From contig MU401515.1 in NCBI GenBank assembly GCA_022579005.1, positions 124,001-188,000 on the forward strand: a DNA stretch of 64,000 nt, read 5' to 3'. The position numbers and the translations under genes are program-made. Position 1 is the stretch's first letter; every line of letters begins with the position of its first letter. Below are positions 28,898-40,303 of this stretch, in pieces. The notes beneath the pieces were generated by a model. That model had not been told where the DNA came from, searched no databases, and was given only the letters and a program-made list of their open reading frames with translations. Source of the stretch: Poronia punctata. Its lineage: Eukaryota; Ascomycota; Sordariomycetes; Xylariales; Xylariaceae.

Positions 28898-30749
28898 TTA
28901 GTAGTGGATCGCCTTGGAGTATGTTGCCATGGCGGCCTCCTTGAAGGCCTCGGCCAGCGTCGGGTGGGCGTGACATGTGCGAGCAATATCCTCTGTCGAA
29001 GCGCCGTACTCGAGCGCCAGTGTAGCCTCGGCAATCATCTCGCCAGCGTTGGGGCCAATGATGTGGCAACCTAGAAGTCTATCCGTCTCGGGATCGGCCA
29101 GCATCTTGACCATGCCATCCGTGTCGAGGTTGGTCTTGGCACGGGAGTTGGCGCTGAAAGGGAAAGTGCCGACCTTGTACGGGATCTTCTGCTGCTTGAG
29201 CTCCTGCTCGTTCTGGCCGACCCAGGCGACTTCGGGATGCGTATACATGACCGAGGGGATAACGCCGTAGTTGACATGTCCGTAACCCTTCTTGATGAAC
29301 TCGATAGCTGCCACGGCCTCCTCCTCAGCCTTGTGGGCCAACATGGGGCCGAATGTTACATCACCGATGCATCGGATGTGGGAAGCCTTGGTTCGGTACT
29401 CGGAGTCGATAACAACGCGACCGCGCTCATCTACCTCGAGACCAACGTTCTCGAGACCGAGACCGGTGGTGTAGGGACGTCGGCCAATGGCAACGAGGAC
29501 AACGTCGGCGTCGAGCTAAACCAATATTTCGTGTCAGACATGCTTTTTGATGGGGATAGTCTCATGGTGGGAAGTCTTACCGTCTCAGGCTTGCCTCCCT
29601 TGGCGGAGTCAACTTCGAGCTTGACGGTCTCGCCGCTCTTGTCGCCACTAACCACCTTGGTGCCGAGCTTGAATTCCATGCCCTGCTTCTTGAGGAGCTT
29701 GAGCGCCTGCTTGGATATCTCGGCATCCATACCGGGTCCACCGATCTGGTCAAGGAACTCGACGACGGTAACTTTGGCGCCCAGTCGCGACCAGACGGAA
29801 CCCATCTCTAGGCCGATAATGCCACCACCGATGACAATCATCTTCTCAGGGACCTTTTCGAGGGAGAGCGCACCGGTGCTCGTGATAACGCGCTTCTCGT
29901 CGAACTCGAGGCCGGGGAAAGGGGTGGACTCGCTACCGGTGGCGATGATAATGTTCTTGCCCTTGACGGTGGTCTCGCCGCCGTCGTTCAGGGCAACCTT
30001 GATTTCGTGCTCGTTTAGGAAGGCACCGGCTCCCTTGATATACTCGACGCCGTTCTTCTTGAACAAGAACTCAATGCCCTTGGTCAAACCGGTGACGGAG
30101 GTATCTTTCGCCTTCATCATGCCCTGAAGGTTGAGCTTGACGTCACCAACATCGATACCACGGTTCTTGGTATCGTGGAGGATCTGGTGGTAGAGGTGGG
30201 AGTTGTTGAGGAGAGATTTGGAAGGAATGCAGCCGACATTGAGACATGTGCCGCCAAGGGCGCCGCGCTTCTCGATACAAGCGACCTATGACGAGAGCGG
30301 CTGTCAGCATGAAAACCCTTTTCACTGCGGACATCGTGGGGACATGCTAGGGTGGTGTTCACGCTGGTCAAGGGGCGAAATCGGAAGATTTGAATGTCAA
30401 CACCATACCTTTAACCCCTCTTGGCCAGCCTTGATAGCTGCCACATATCCAGCGACACCGCCGCCGATGATGACGAGATCTTTCTCCTCTGTATTCACGT
30501 CGCAAGACTCAGTAAATAGTCTGACGGAAACCGCGGATCGAGCGAGTTCAGGGAAACCCATGCGTACCTGATGAGCTAGCGTAACCTCTCCTCCATTGCG
30601 ACACGGGGGATACGACTGTGGGCAGACTAAACAACACGAGCAATTTAGCAAATGCGCGGATTAGGAGACGAGGTGAGTCTTGCTGCGTACGTCTGCGAGC
30701 GGAAAGAAGACCGGACGGCAGCCCGCGGTATTAAACGACTTGAAAGCAT
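28898..30749 (-). CDS. LPD1: Dihydrolipoamide dehydrogenase, mitochondrial (E3 subunit)
   Basis: Flavoprotein that reoxidises dihydrolipoamide in the pyruvate, 2-oxoglutarate and branched-chain 2-oxoacid dehydrogenases and in the glycine cleavage system. Minus-strand exons are 30749-30691, 30626-30568, 30488-30409, 30285-29581 and 29515-28898, giving 506 residues. The first two 59-nt exons encode an Arg/Ser-rich mitochondrial presequence ([19 protein letters not shown]; then [11 protein letters not shown] with a typical processing-site look). Then come the FAD Rossmann motif [13 protein letters not shown], redox-active Cys80/Cys85 in [13 protein letters not shown], the NAD motif [15 protein letters not shown], and the active-site His485/Glu490 pair in [11 protein letters not shown] frame read straight through the leader lacks an ATG and the RRGYAS block, which is why the three-exon 5' end is preferred. 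Housekeeping gene; no defect seen. Confidence 0.96.
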
Positions 30750-31336
30750 GGCTGACGGATGTGGCGAGGAAGAGACGAAGGGCAAAAAGAGTGCACCGTG
30801 CTCGCCTAGAACGAGGGTATCGGATCGAGCGAGTCGAAGTTGTTGTAGCGATAGAGGGCGTCTCTATCTTGGAGAAATGTGCAATGGTGGACACCGTTGC
30901 TGATTTGTTATCGGTTGTTGATGATGAATTAATCGTCAGGAAATTTTGGGGATCCAACTCGCTGCTACTGTACTAAATCGGATTGGAACTTGGAAACTTG
31001 CCGTGTCATATCCTGCCTCTTCGGGCCCATCCAGAATAGTGGGCCCCTATCCAATTCGCTCCTTGGCCAGAGAAATACGGGGCAAGCAGGACCTGTCATT
31101 GCTGCTTGCTCACCCTCACCCGAAAATAACCGCATATCCGTGTATCCGTGGATTTTGGCCGACTTGATATCGCCTTGCTTACAGAAAAGGGCATTGGTTA
31201 GGTTGAACAACAGTATTTTTGCAGTCAAACTCGGAGGTTCAAAAACAAGAAGAAGATGTACGTCGTAAAGTATTGGTAATGCCATTGAACATAGGTAGCC
31301 ATCGTGGTATCATATGAAGTTGATGCTATAAAGCTG
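30750..31336. other. Intergenic region between SGD1/NOM1 and LPD1
   Basis: About 0.6 kb between two minus-strand genes. It holds the LPD1 promoter and leader and the end of SGD1/NOM1. Open frames seen here are not supported. Confidence 0.5.
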
Positions 31337-33967
31337 CTATTCTAGAGTCTTCTCAACTAAAGTGGTGTCTAACAAATCGAGCACCATATCGCAACGCTTT
31401 TTCACCAGCTTTTTCGCTTTCTTATCCGCTATCAGTTCTGTTCCGCGGACATAACGCTTCAAGAAATATTGCACTCCTCGGCCAACATCCATGTCCACTG
31501 CAAGGCCACCAAATGTCTCCTTGAGCTTGTCTTCCTCGCTCTCCTGGATGATGGTAAGGAGAAGAACCTCGGCGAACACGTGCGCCTTCTCTTGTAGAGC
31601 TGCCAGATTCCGGTACTTGAATACGTCGACGAGCTTGAGTGTCCGCCAAACCACCAGGAAGGCGTACAGTTTAGCCGAATTGTAGAGCCACCTGACGCCC
31701 TCATCTGTAGTCTCGTCCATATCGTCAATGTCATCCCCGTCACCCGTGTCCACATCCTCTCCCATCTTCTTGTACCGTATCGTCAGGCAACGTCGAAGTT
31801 GAAACCTCATCTCCTTGTCCCTGCTAAACCTTTCGGCGAGGATGGCGTAGTAATGGTTGTAAACGTTCTGTCTCTCTCCGCTTCGAACAATCACCTCCGC
31901 CATCTCTTTTCTTTGGTGCTTATTGAGCCTGAGCTTTTGAACAAGGAGGTCAGCATTGTCGCAATCGGTGGCCGCATGAAGGGCCACGAATATGCGTTGG
32001 CGCACTTCCGTGTTGAAACCTTGTTCCCGGGCCAACTGCCACAAGTCGGGTATGCCTAGGTCGTCGTCTGCTTGTATGATAGTCTCATCCGCTAGATCAT
32101 CATCTTCCTCATCAACCCCGTTCGTAGTGCCCTTCTCCTGCTTGCTCTGGTTACCCGACCAACTAGCGCCGACAAGCCACCATTTCCCTTGAGTGTCTGA
32201 GTTTTGGATGTCTTTAAGGCCGACGCGAAGCGGCTGCACGTCATGGCTACCTTTCAAGGTGCCGATGCGTTTCCTGAGCTGGGTTCGTTGCTCCGCGAGG
32301 TCCTTGTTCCTTGCTACAGCTTTGGCCTTGTTGCTCTGTAACTTTTTCATCTCATCAATCATGAATCGTGTCCTGACCGATACCTCTTTCGTATTTTTAG
32401 GTTGCACCAGATTGATAATCTCCCGCAGTGCGCGAGGATCATCACGTCTTAGCGAAGGCCCACACAACTGAATGATCCTGAGCACCATTTCTGTATTGAG
32501 TTCCGACAGATTCTCCAGAAACAACCGAATATAGTCAAATATCAGATTGCAGCCGATGACTTGCATGTTGTAGAGCTCGGAAAGGAGGCAGACCAGGTGC
32601 TTAGACTCAGCATCTGAGTGATCGCCTGACGCAACAGCAGAACGCTTTCCCAGTATTTCGACAAGTTGCTGCAGGAACTGGGCACTAATAGCCACGCCCA
32701 TAGTTTTGTGCACTGCTGCAACGAAGCCAGCGATCATGGTGAAGAAGGCGTCTGGTCGCCTTTCAGGAGAGCAGACTAGAGCCAAAATCAAGTCGACAAA
32801 TGCCGAAGTAACCACTTGTCTAGGGTTCGTCTGGTATAGATTGGTGATATCCTTCAGGATGCCCGTCATGTTCTCGTTGGTTAGACGGTTGATTAGACCC
32901 TGAATGCGCCTCCGGATTTGGGCATCCACCTGATCGGTGGAACCCGCTTGTTTATTGCGCAAAGAAGGGGGGACGTATTTAGCAACGTTGGTAGTCGGCG
33001 CCACATATGGATTTTCGCGTTGTGGTGGCGCATGTTCTTCTTGCTCGTCGCCGTCGGTCTCGGAAAACCCTTCAAAGCCATCATTGCCATCTTCATCCTC
33101 ATCCTCTTCTGAATTCTCAACATCATCGTCGTCGTCGTCGCCGTCGTCGTTTTCGTCCTCATCCTCCTCATCGTCCTTCTCATCTTCATCGCCGCTGAGT
33201 AGCCCATCGTCTTCGTCGCTCCCCTCTTCATCGTCAAACTCGCCGCCATCCATACTATCCTCCTCCTCCTCGCTATCTGCACCAACAGCAGCAGACGCAG
33301 CGGACCTGGCAGCAGCTTCGGCTTTCCGACGTTTCTGAGCTAACCACTCATCGGCTTCGGCTTTACGTTTGCTTCCTGACCTCGGCCCTAGCTCATCGTC
33401 GTCATCACTGGCCATGCCGTCCAATCCTTCCAGTAAACCGCCGAGGCCATCCTCGTCGAAAGATTTCGGAAGCTTCTTTTTTCCTTTTAAGCCAAGCTTC
33501 TTCTCCAGCTTTGAGATTTCCTTGTCGTCCTGGGCTAACTTCTCCAACTCCGCCTTGGATGCGTGGGGCTTTTTCGATTTCTTTTGGCGGACATCCTCCT
33601 CGTCGGAGTCATCATCCCCTATCTCGTCATCATCCGACCCCTCTTCATCGTCATCGTCGTTCTCGTCAAAGTCATCTTCATCCAGTTCATCGTCGCTGAA
33701 GCCAGTCTCTTCCTCTTGAGGCTTTCGTCGGTTTGATGAACTTTTACTTTGAGAAGCGGAATGAGAAGTAGGATGAGCAGTAACGGGTTGTGAGGGTCTC
33801 CGGAGTTGTGAGCTTCTGGCATGTCGTTTCTGGACCCGGGCTTCTTTTCTTAGGTCTTTCCTCGACTGATGGCGCTTGAATCTTCCGGCGCCCCCTGGTT
33901 GAGGAATGTCGAGCTCCCGGAGTATGGAAGACGGAAGTGAGAGCTTTTTTGATCCACCTGGCGCCAT
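31337..33967 (-). CDS. SGD1: Nucleolar MIF4G/MA3 domain protein (SGD1/NOM1 family)
   Basis: Nucleolar factor for 18S rRNA maturation and small-subunit biogenesis; the human homologue NOM1 anchors DEAD-box helicase eIF4AIII. Single exon of 876 residues. It starts with a basic stretch (FKRHQSRKDLRKEARVQKRH), then a long Asp/Glu/Ser-rich acidic section (about residues 80-300) with KKSKK and KRRK basic patches. A MIF4G domain lies near 355-560 (IRRRIQGLINRLTNENM..QLCGPSLRRDDPRALREII) and an MA3 domain near 640-770 (FVALHAATDCDNADLLVQKL). The acidic section explains the antisense Ser-rich open frames on the plus strand. It is divergent from SRP14, 0.8 kb away. The length and order are as expected for the family. 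Confidence 0.95.
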   Translation of the reverse strand: MAPGGSKKLSLPSSILRELDIPQPGGAGRFKRHQSRKDLRKEARVQKRHARSSQLRRPSQPVTAHPTSHSASQSKSSSNRRKPQEEETGFSDDELDEDDFDENDDDDEEGSDDDEIGDDDSDEEDVRQKKSKKPHASKAELEKLAQDDKEISKLEKKLGLKGKKKLPKSFDEDGLGGLLEGLDGMASDDDDELGPRSGSKRKAEADEWLAQKRRKAEAAARSAASAAVGADSEEEEDSMDGGEFDDEEGSDEDDGLLSGDEDEKDDEEDEDENDDGDDDDDDVENSEEDEDEDGNDGFEGFSETDGDEQEEHAPPQRENPYVAPTTNVAKYVPPSLRNKQAGSTDQVDAQIRRRIQGLINRLTNENMTGILKDITNLYQTNPRQVVTSAFVDLILALVCSPERRPDAFFTMIAGFVAAVHKTMGVAISAQFLQQLVEILGKRSAVASGDHSDAESKHLVCLLSELYNMQVIGCNLIFDYIRLFLENLSELNTEMVLRIIQLCGPSLRRDDPRALREIINLVQPKNTKEVSVRTRFMIDEMKKLQSNKAKAVARNKDLAEQRTQLRKRIGTLKGSHDVQPLRVGLKDIQNSDTQGKWWLVGASWSGNQSKQEKGTTNGVDEEDDDLADETIIQADDDLGIPDLWQLAREQGFNTEVRQRIFVALHAATDCDNADLLVQKLRLNKHQRKEMAEVIVRSGERQNVYNHYYAILAERFSRDKEMRFQLRRCLTIRYKKMGEDVDTGDGDDIDDMDETTDEGVRWLYNSAKLYAFLVVWRTLKLVDVFKYRNLAALQEKAHVFAEVLLLTIIQESEEDKLKETFGGLAVDMDVGRGVQYFLKRYVRGTELIADKKAKKLVKKRCDMVLDLLDTTLVEKTLE

Positions 33968-34754
33968 CTTGTAATTTTCAATCGTATATACGATTTATAT
34001 TCCCTTATGCATGTTACCACAGCAGTTGATGAGAAAAAGTAAGATTTAATGTCTCAGAAGTAGACTTATTGATCATCCGTCATAAGTTATCACTGATGGC
34101 GCTGTCTTCAGATTTTTTATAATTTCCTCTTCGGGCTTTCTGGCCGGGGTTAAGCAAAAGAGCCCCACAAGACATCCTAAATGGGTACAAGTACTTTCTT
34201 CTACAGCAGTCCATGCGCCTTGAGAGGCGTACCTTCCCAGCACCAAGGCAACCTATGCTTCAGCGTGGATACGCTGTACAAGTATCTTGGAAGAGCTTCA
34301 AGTTATTATAATCCTACTCGTGCCATTGACGAGAATCAGTACTGATGTAACACGGAAATAATTCAAAAAAGAGTATGTACCTAGTTATATACCTAGATTT
34401 TTGAAGATCAGCCGGCGCTTCATATCCTGGTATATGTACATACCTACGTGGAGTTATGTATAAGTAGTTGAGCAGAGCTGAAGTGAGTGAGGCAGGATAC
34501 AATATGTACTTCAGCCCCGCCAAGCAGGTGGGATCCCGAGTTTTGGCTCGAAGTAACCCACAGTTAACTTCCACCTCCATATCCTACGCCATCTACGAGT
34601 ATCCGCCCATCAACCTAATCTGGGCTACCAAGAGAGCCGACTTGATCCCTACCTCCCATACCGGCTTGCTTAAGCCATAAGGCCCATAACTCCTCTCGAG
34701 TCTAGCTGCCGTGATATGCTCGCCGACAACTAAAGCAACAGGGACACTCGCGCG
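33968..34754. other. Divergent promoter region between SGD1/NOM1 and SRP14
   Basis: About 0.8 kb that must contain the promoters of the two divergent housekeeping genes. Short GTAC/TACCTA words occur around 34376-34450. No gene is supported. Confidence 0.5.
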
Positions 34755-35315
34755 ATGGGACACTTAACCAACGACGAGGTAAGTGTATCTTCCACAAAAC
34801 TAACGAGCCTTCCCACCCTTCGCATAATGCAAATAGCTAACCACTCTTCGCACGCTCTTTCCAGTTTTTCACAAAGCTCATCGAGCTTTTCGATTCGCGA
34901 AAAGGCAAAGATCACGGATCCATCGTCCTAACACAAAAGCGATGTACGAACCTTTCTTCCCTTCACATACATAGATACAAACAAGCAATAATCCATCCCG
35001 CTGACATCCATTCTAGTATCCTACGACCAACCCATCCCCGAAACCACAGACGACAAGACCGTTTTCCCAGACTTACATCCGCCTCGGCCCCTACCCATCC
35101 TCATCCGCGCCACCAACTCCAAGGGCAAAGAAGACCGCAAAGCCAAAGAAAAGATCAAGCTATCGACCATCGTAGAGCCCGATGCGCTTCCCGCTTTTTT
35201 CGAGCGATATGCCGAGATTTGCAAGTTCGGAATGGGGTCGCTGAAGCCGAGAGATCGGAGTAAGCGGAAGGGCAAGGCCAAGAAGAAGAATAAGCCTGCT
35301 GCGACGGCTGTATGA
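34755..35315 (+). CDS. SRP14: Signal recognition particle subunit SRP14
   Basis: Alu-domain SRP protein that binds SRP RNA and slows translation while the nascent chain is delivered to the ER. Three exons: 34755-34778 (8 codons), 34865-34943 and 35017-35315, giving 133 residues. Introns are 86 bp (gtaagt..ccag) and 73 bp (gtacga..ctag). Family features are the start MGHLTNDEFFTKL.ELF, the central KGSIV-like segment (GKDHGSIVLTQKR), ILIRATNSKGK, STIVEPDALPAFFERYAEICKFGM and a Lys/Arg-rich C-terminal tail (RSKRKGKAKKKNK). The tiny first exon makes this gene easy to miss in simple open-frame searches, since no single frame covers it. Expected to be constitutively expressed. Confidence 0.93.
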
Positions 35316-36775
35316 GTACCCATGCGACTTCTTCGGTCCGTGCTATTTCTAGACGAAGAAGACGATGCGAGGGGGGAATTTTACCCCAGACGATGTTGCT
35401 CTCCCCTATCTAAAGCCTGCTGAGATATTGTCTCCGATCCAATCACCAATGGGACAGTATCGCATGGAAGGTTATTGAGAAAAGCCTGGCAGACTGCGGC
35501 TCCACGACGACAGCCATCGCATCAAATATCCGAAAAGCCACGATTACATTCACGGGGGTCCTTTAAATAAGCTCCGCTCGTGGCATCACTGGCCTCATTT
35601 GGCTGGTAGAAAGCAAGCGCCGACCTCCGATGGGCATCAGGATGAGGCGCCCGAACCTATGGTCGTAAATAGAGTGATGTGGTTCATGCAGACACGACTA
35701 CGTCGAAAGGGGGTAAATAAAACGAAAAGACCTGTCCAAGAAATATCAATGAAGCCATACCTGAACGACGCTCCAGCATGTGACTTTCCGACATCGCAAC
35801 CCAAGCCCCTTTATACCCCTATTTTCTCCCGTCGTCGCTTACACATACGTAACTACAACCCAAAAGAGGACAAAACAATAAAGAGGCAATACAAACTTGC
35901 GCTCCTCACGGCACACTTCGGCGACCTTTCGAAAAAACCAGGCTTTGCTTGTCCCACAATATACAAACGCCCCCCTAGATCAATAGAATCATTCACTAAC
36001 TAACTCATCCCAGCCCGGACGGACATAAGTACAAATAGGACGTGTGTGATTGATTGCCTCGATTCTCGTAGAATGCATAAACCCGACCCGTCTCGTCCTA
36101 TATCAGGGGAGTGACCCAATTTCTCTAGTTTTTATTTGTTTGCTTGGGAGATCCGAGATGCAGCTTATTCGGGAGGTAGTACGCTAGTATCTAATCTTGT
36201 CCACTCCCACTCCGCAAGGGAAAAGTACCTGCTTCTTACATACCACAGAAAAAACAAGAGCGGAGCGTACTCGTAGGTAATATAGGAAAGCTTTCCCAAG
36301 AGGAAAATAATTGCAAACAAGCGAGGTGAAACGTCAACACGTGTTACTTGTACGATGATTTCCGAACGGACATAACATGGAATAAACGGCCGGGGCTCCC
36401 GGATGGATACCTATTGCCTAACCTAGGTAAAGGTAGTGCATGCTTCCCCTCAAAAGTCGTGGGATTAGGGCACCAATCAAAGTCGGAGGCTGGGTTGCGC
36501 TTACATGGCCCGGTCAACTCGACGACGGACTACGAGTACATATGTAAGCAAGGGAGGAGCAATAGGTAGAATGTGTCTTTGAGTTGCGCATGTATATTAA
36601 TAGAGTGTGTTGGTCCACGACACCTACCTAGTGAGAGACCGTACATCATCTCCACCACACCGAATACACACCTATATATATCGGTAGGGAGTAGGTATTG
36701 ACCCCTCAAGAACAAGCCCAACACCGCCAAGGGTCATAGACATATAGCACCAAAGTTATAAAAGTGTCATTGAGC
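35316..36775. other. Intergenic region between SRP14 and the short-chain dehydrogenase
   Basis: About 1.5 kb. A 134-codon open frame at 35599-36003 starts at a non-ATG codon and has no recognisable domain, so I do not call it. A TACTCGTAGGTAA word occurs at 36268-36280. Confidence 0.45.
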
Positions 36776-37779
36776 ATGGCCGCTGCAATCGAGATCAATG
36801 ATGAAACCCTAGCTAGTCTCAAAGACAAAATAGTCATCGTCACTGGTAAGGAGAAGAGAACCCCGTTCCCACTCACCAGCTCTCTCCGGGCCTAAAAGCT
36901 TAATTCTAACCTTCATTCATGCTCTAGGCGGCTCATCTGGGATAGGGCTAGCCACCGTCGAACTACTGCTCTCCAACGGGGCAAAAGTAGTTGATGGCGA
37001 TCTTGAGGAACCTCCTGAAGGGCTATCAAGCTCAGGAGATTCATTAACTTTCCACAAGGCCGATGTCCTCGAGTGGGGGGACCAAGTAGCTCTTTTCAAA
37101 AAGGCGATAGAGCTCCACGGCCGTATCGATCATGTCTTCGCCAACGCAGGTATCGGGCCAAGGATCAACTTTGTCGATCTAGAGCTCGACGACGACGGAG
37201 ACCCGCGAGAGCCGACGACTAAAACGCTCGAGGTGAATCTCAATAGCATGATCAATACCACGGCCCTAGCCATCCATTATATCCGCCAGGGCGGGCATAA
37301 CGGAAGTGTCGTCGTCAATTCTTCTTCCACGGGGCTTGCGCCTTTCCGTGCTGTCGATTACTGTAAGTTCCCACTACTCATAGGTTTTAGTGGTCTGTCT
37401 TGTGACTAACAACCCCAAAGCGGTAGCCAAACACGGCGTAGTAGGCCTAGTACGCGGCTTAAACGTAATCCTACAGACCAAGGGGCCGTCCCAAGTGCGC
37501 ATCAATGCCGTCGCACCAAGCTGGACCCGCTCGAAGATGGTAGTAAAAGAGACGTTTGAAAAGATGGGTGTCCACACGCAGCCGCCCGAGGCCGTGGCAC
37601 GAGCGGTAGCGATGCTCATGGCCGACGAGTCGCGGCGCGGCAGTATCATCAACATCGACCACAGCGTTTGCAAGGACGCCGAAGAGGTCTTGCGCCCGGC
37701 ATACCAGAGCATATCCCATCAGGAGACGGACGAAGACAAGACGTACGGAGAATTGTATACGCGTATCGTGGAAGGATGA
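36776..37779 (+). CDS. Short-chain dehydrogenase/reductase (classical SDR)
   Basis: NAD(P)-dependent oxidoreductase of unknown substrate. Exons are 36776-36845, 36928-37362 and 37421-37779, giving 287 residues. Classical SDR motifs are all present: cofactor loop TGGSSGIG at residues 23-30, the acidic residue after beta-2 (VVDGDLEE; suggests NAD preference), NAG in VFANAGIGPR, the catalytic serine in VVVNSSSTG, and the Tyr168-x3-Lys172 pair in YSVAKHG. The first two exons split exactly at the cofactor loop and the third begins inside the Tyr-Lys motif, so only the spliced form carries all catalytic residues. The C-terminal segment lacks a membrane anchor or peroxisomal tag. The BBE-type oxidase 1 kb away is convergent; a joint role is possible but unproven. 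Confidence 0.92.
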
Positions 37780-38798
37780 TAGCTGATCTGGTACAAGGCT
37801 CAAACAATAACGCAATGATGATGATTATGATGATCATGATGTACCTAAGGCTACCTACAATAGCACCTGCAGTGGTTGCAAAAGAATAGACTACTTGGGA
37901 TTTTGTATTACTCCTAGGTAGTTCGTGCCGAATTTGGGCAACCGAGTGACGAGTCCAACAGGAGTAAAGATACCTACATCACATAACTGGTATCTGCTAC
38001 ATCAACGTAGTACTCGTAGGTGATTCCTTCCCCAGCAGGGCGCGCACATAGCGCAATTCTCTATACGCTTCCAGCACAACCTCGTCTATGCTATGTAATC
38101 CTTGCTCGTGAAGATGGATTGGATGTGACCTTGTTGGGTTGCCTTTTGACTGCCAGGTTCTCTCCTGCCCGTCGTAAAGTACATTAGGCTCAAGCGTTGA
38201 AAGAAGATACACAGATACATCATACGCGTAGGTAAGTGCCACCTTACGTATCCACCTGATATATAAATCTCTACTTCCATTCTTACATGTAGATGGGTAT
38301 ATACCTTATGTTAGGAAGCCGCCCTACACTGTAGGTACAAGCTCTCATCGTCACTTCCTAGTACCTACCCACACACCACATGGCTATGTGTCAAATATCC
38401 TCAGGGTCTACTAACCAAGTAGAGTTGTACTTGGTGGTTACGTCGTGGTACCTTTTGTCTTAGGATCCCGCATTGTCTAACATCAACTCGGTATGTCGCT
38501 TGTTCGCTGGAAATTGCAGCTTCCGTCAAGGGATAGCGGCGACGAACTATGTAGCATTATGCATATGGAAATCGGTTTCACCTGTAGATACCTTGGTTAT
38601 AGTCAAGTCTGTTCTTCCGGCATGGACGGTTACTATACATACTACGTGCAACAAGACTAATAGTACAAAAGCAAGACCTTTGACACACCACCATTGGTCC
38701 CTTGACCACCAATTCAAATACAACTAATTCCCTCAGTTCCACCAACAGTAAGAATGAGCCGCGAAATCTGCCTCCCAAACAGAATATAAAGGGACAGA
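37780..38798. other. Convergent intergenic region between SDR and BBE oxidase
   Basis: About 1 kb. An ATG/GAT simple-repeat stretch lies just after the SDR stop (around 37815-37842) and a TACTCGTAGG word at 38011-38020. No gene supported. Confidence 0.45.
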
Positions 38799-40303
38799 CT
38801 AAGGAGGAAATGGATTAGGCGAAACTGACTGTGGGTGCGCAAATACATTTCGCGGGTCTAGCTTGCTCTTCAATGCCTTGAGACGGCCGAGCTTGTTGCC
38901 ATAGTACATTTTCTGCGCCGTGTCCGGTGCCAACAAAGGATCGGCATAGTTGTTGCAAGCGCCAAAACCCGAACCTAGAGAGGCTTGCAAGCTCTCCACA
39001 AACTTGACGCCCTCCTGCGGAAATACATCTCCATCCGTGGCCGTGGCATAGTGCTGGAACATCCACATGGTATCTCTATGGGCAAATGCATCATCTGGAC
39101 CATTTCCGATGAATGGGTTTCCGGTGATCCGGCTTTCAGACCCTCCCCATAACTGCGCACCAACGAAATAGTTTACAGGCGCCGTTGGGCCTTTGCGGAA
39201 AAGATTTGTGAAAAAGTTGGTCAGTGCCTCTGATGACAATCCTGGGTGAGGTACCGGGGTTGATTTTGCGTAAAACGCGTGATGCTCATTGTAATCCGTA
39301 CCGACGTGAAGGTCACCGCCGGCCCATAGGCGCAGCGACTCCATGTAATCAACGTTTTTAATGACATATTTCTTATGTCTGTCGGGGGAAGCTGCGAGCA
39401 ATCCTGGCAAAACCAACGATTTGAATCTCTCCTCACCCTTGAGGTACTGTCCTTCCACACTAAAACGGTCATGGTCGAAAAACAGCACAAAGCCAACGTC
39501 TTTACTCATGGCGGATGAGAACAGAGAGAAGGCCTGTATGTTTTTAAAGGCCTCCACAGCACTATCGACATTTGCCATGGACGCGCTCATGTCTATTGCC
39601 CATTTGATGACTGTCCGAGGGGCTGGCTGTGTGCGAAGGTGAAATCCAACCGCGATTCCGAATGAGTCGGCCGCTCCACGCATTGCCTGTGCTGTTGTGT
39701 TAGTTCACGAGGTCAATGGGCAGTGGGGGAGTTGACCATGCTTACATAGAAAAGGTCCGAGTGCGTTGATTCCGAAGCCTCCACAATGTCACCATCCGCT
39801 GTAACTACGTCCAGAGCGACGATTTGGTGCATGGCAAGACCCCAAGCGCGAGACGACAGGCCAAATCCGCCATGTGTAAAATGGCCACCGACACCAACTG
39901 CGGCACAGGTTCCATGGGCTAGAGCCCTTTGCCCTTGCCGGAAGATTTCACTTGAAAGGTTTCCGAGCCTGACGCCACCTCCCACGCGAACGATTCCACT
40001 CGGATTGAGTACGATATCTTGGAAGTTGCGCAAGTCGATAACGGCTGATCCGTTCCATCCACCGTTGGAATGGGACGCGTACGAGTGACCGCCTGACCGA
40101 GCTTGGATTTTGAGTCCGAGTTTACTTGCAGTAATGACGCTTAGCTGCACCTGTGGGACGTCTTTGGGGATGATAACAACCGTTGGAATAGAAGGAACAA
40201 ATTTGTTGTAGGTTGACGAATAAGATTCCCAGTCAGAGTCCCTGAGTGTCTTGATCTCGAGGCCGACGGCTTTGAAGCTTTCTACCATAAATGAATAATC
40301 CAT
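38799..40303 (-). CDS. FAD-linked oxidase, berberine-bridge / glucooligosaccharide-oxidase type
   Basis: Predicted bicovalent flavoprotein oxidase. Minus-strand exons are 40303-39746 and 39686-38799 (intron with donor gtaagc and acceptor gcacag), giving 481 residues. The FAD-binding PCMH part occupies roughly residues 35-210. His73 in ARSGGHSYA is the expected 8-alpha-histidyl attachment site. Cys133 in HGTCAAVGVGGH is the expected 6-S-cysteinyl site, so both covalent links look conserved. The C-terminal BBE segment (YYGNKLGRLKALKSKLDPRNVF) is intact. Unlike many secreted sugar oxidases there is no evident signal peptide at the chosen start (MDYSFMVESFKAVG), suggesting an intracellular enzyme, unless an upstream exon was missed. 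Members oxidise sugars, or act in secondary-metabolite pathways; the substrate is unknown here. Confidence 0.92.

Noticed and set aside
32937..33719. Long Ser-rich and Arg-rich open frames on the plus strand
   Set aside because: They are the antisense of the Asp/Glu/Ser-rich acidic region of the SGD1/NOM1 gene on the minus strand.
35599..36003. 134-codon plus-strand open frame with a Lys/Arg-rich product
   Set aside because: Begins at a non-ATG codon and matches no family I know; likely chance.
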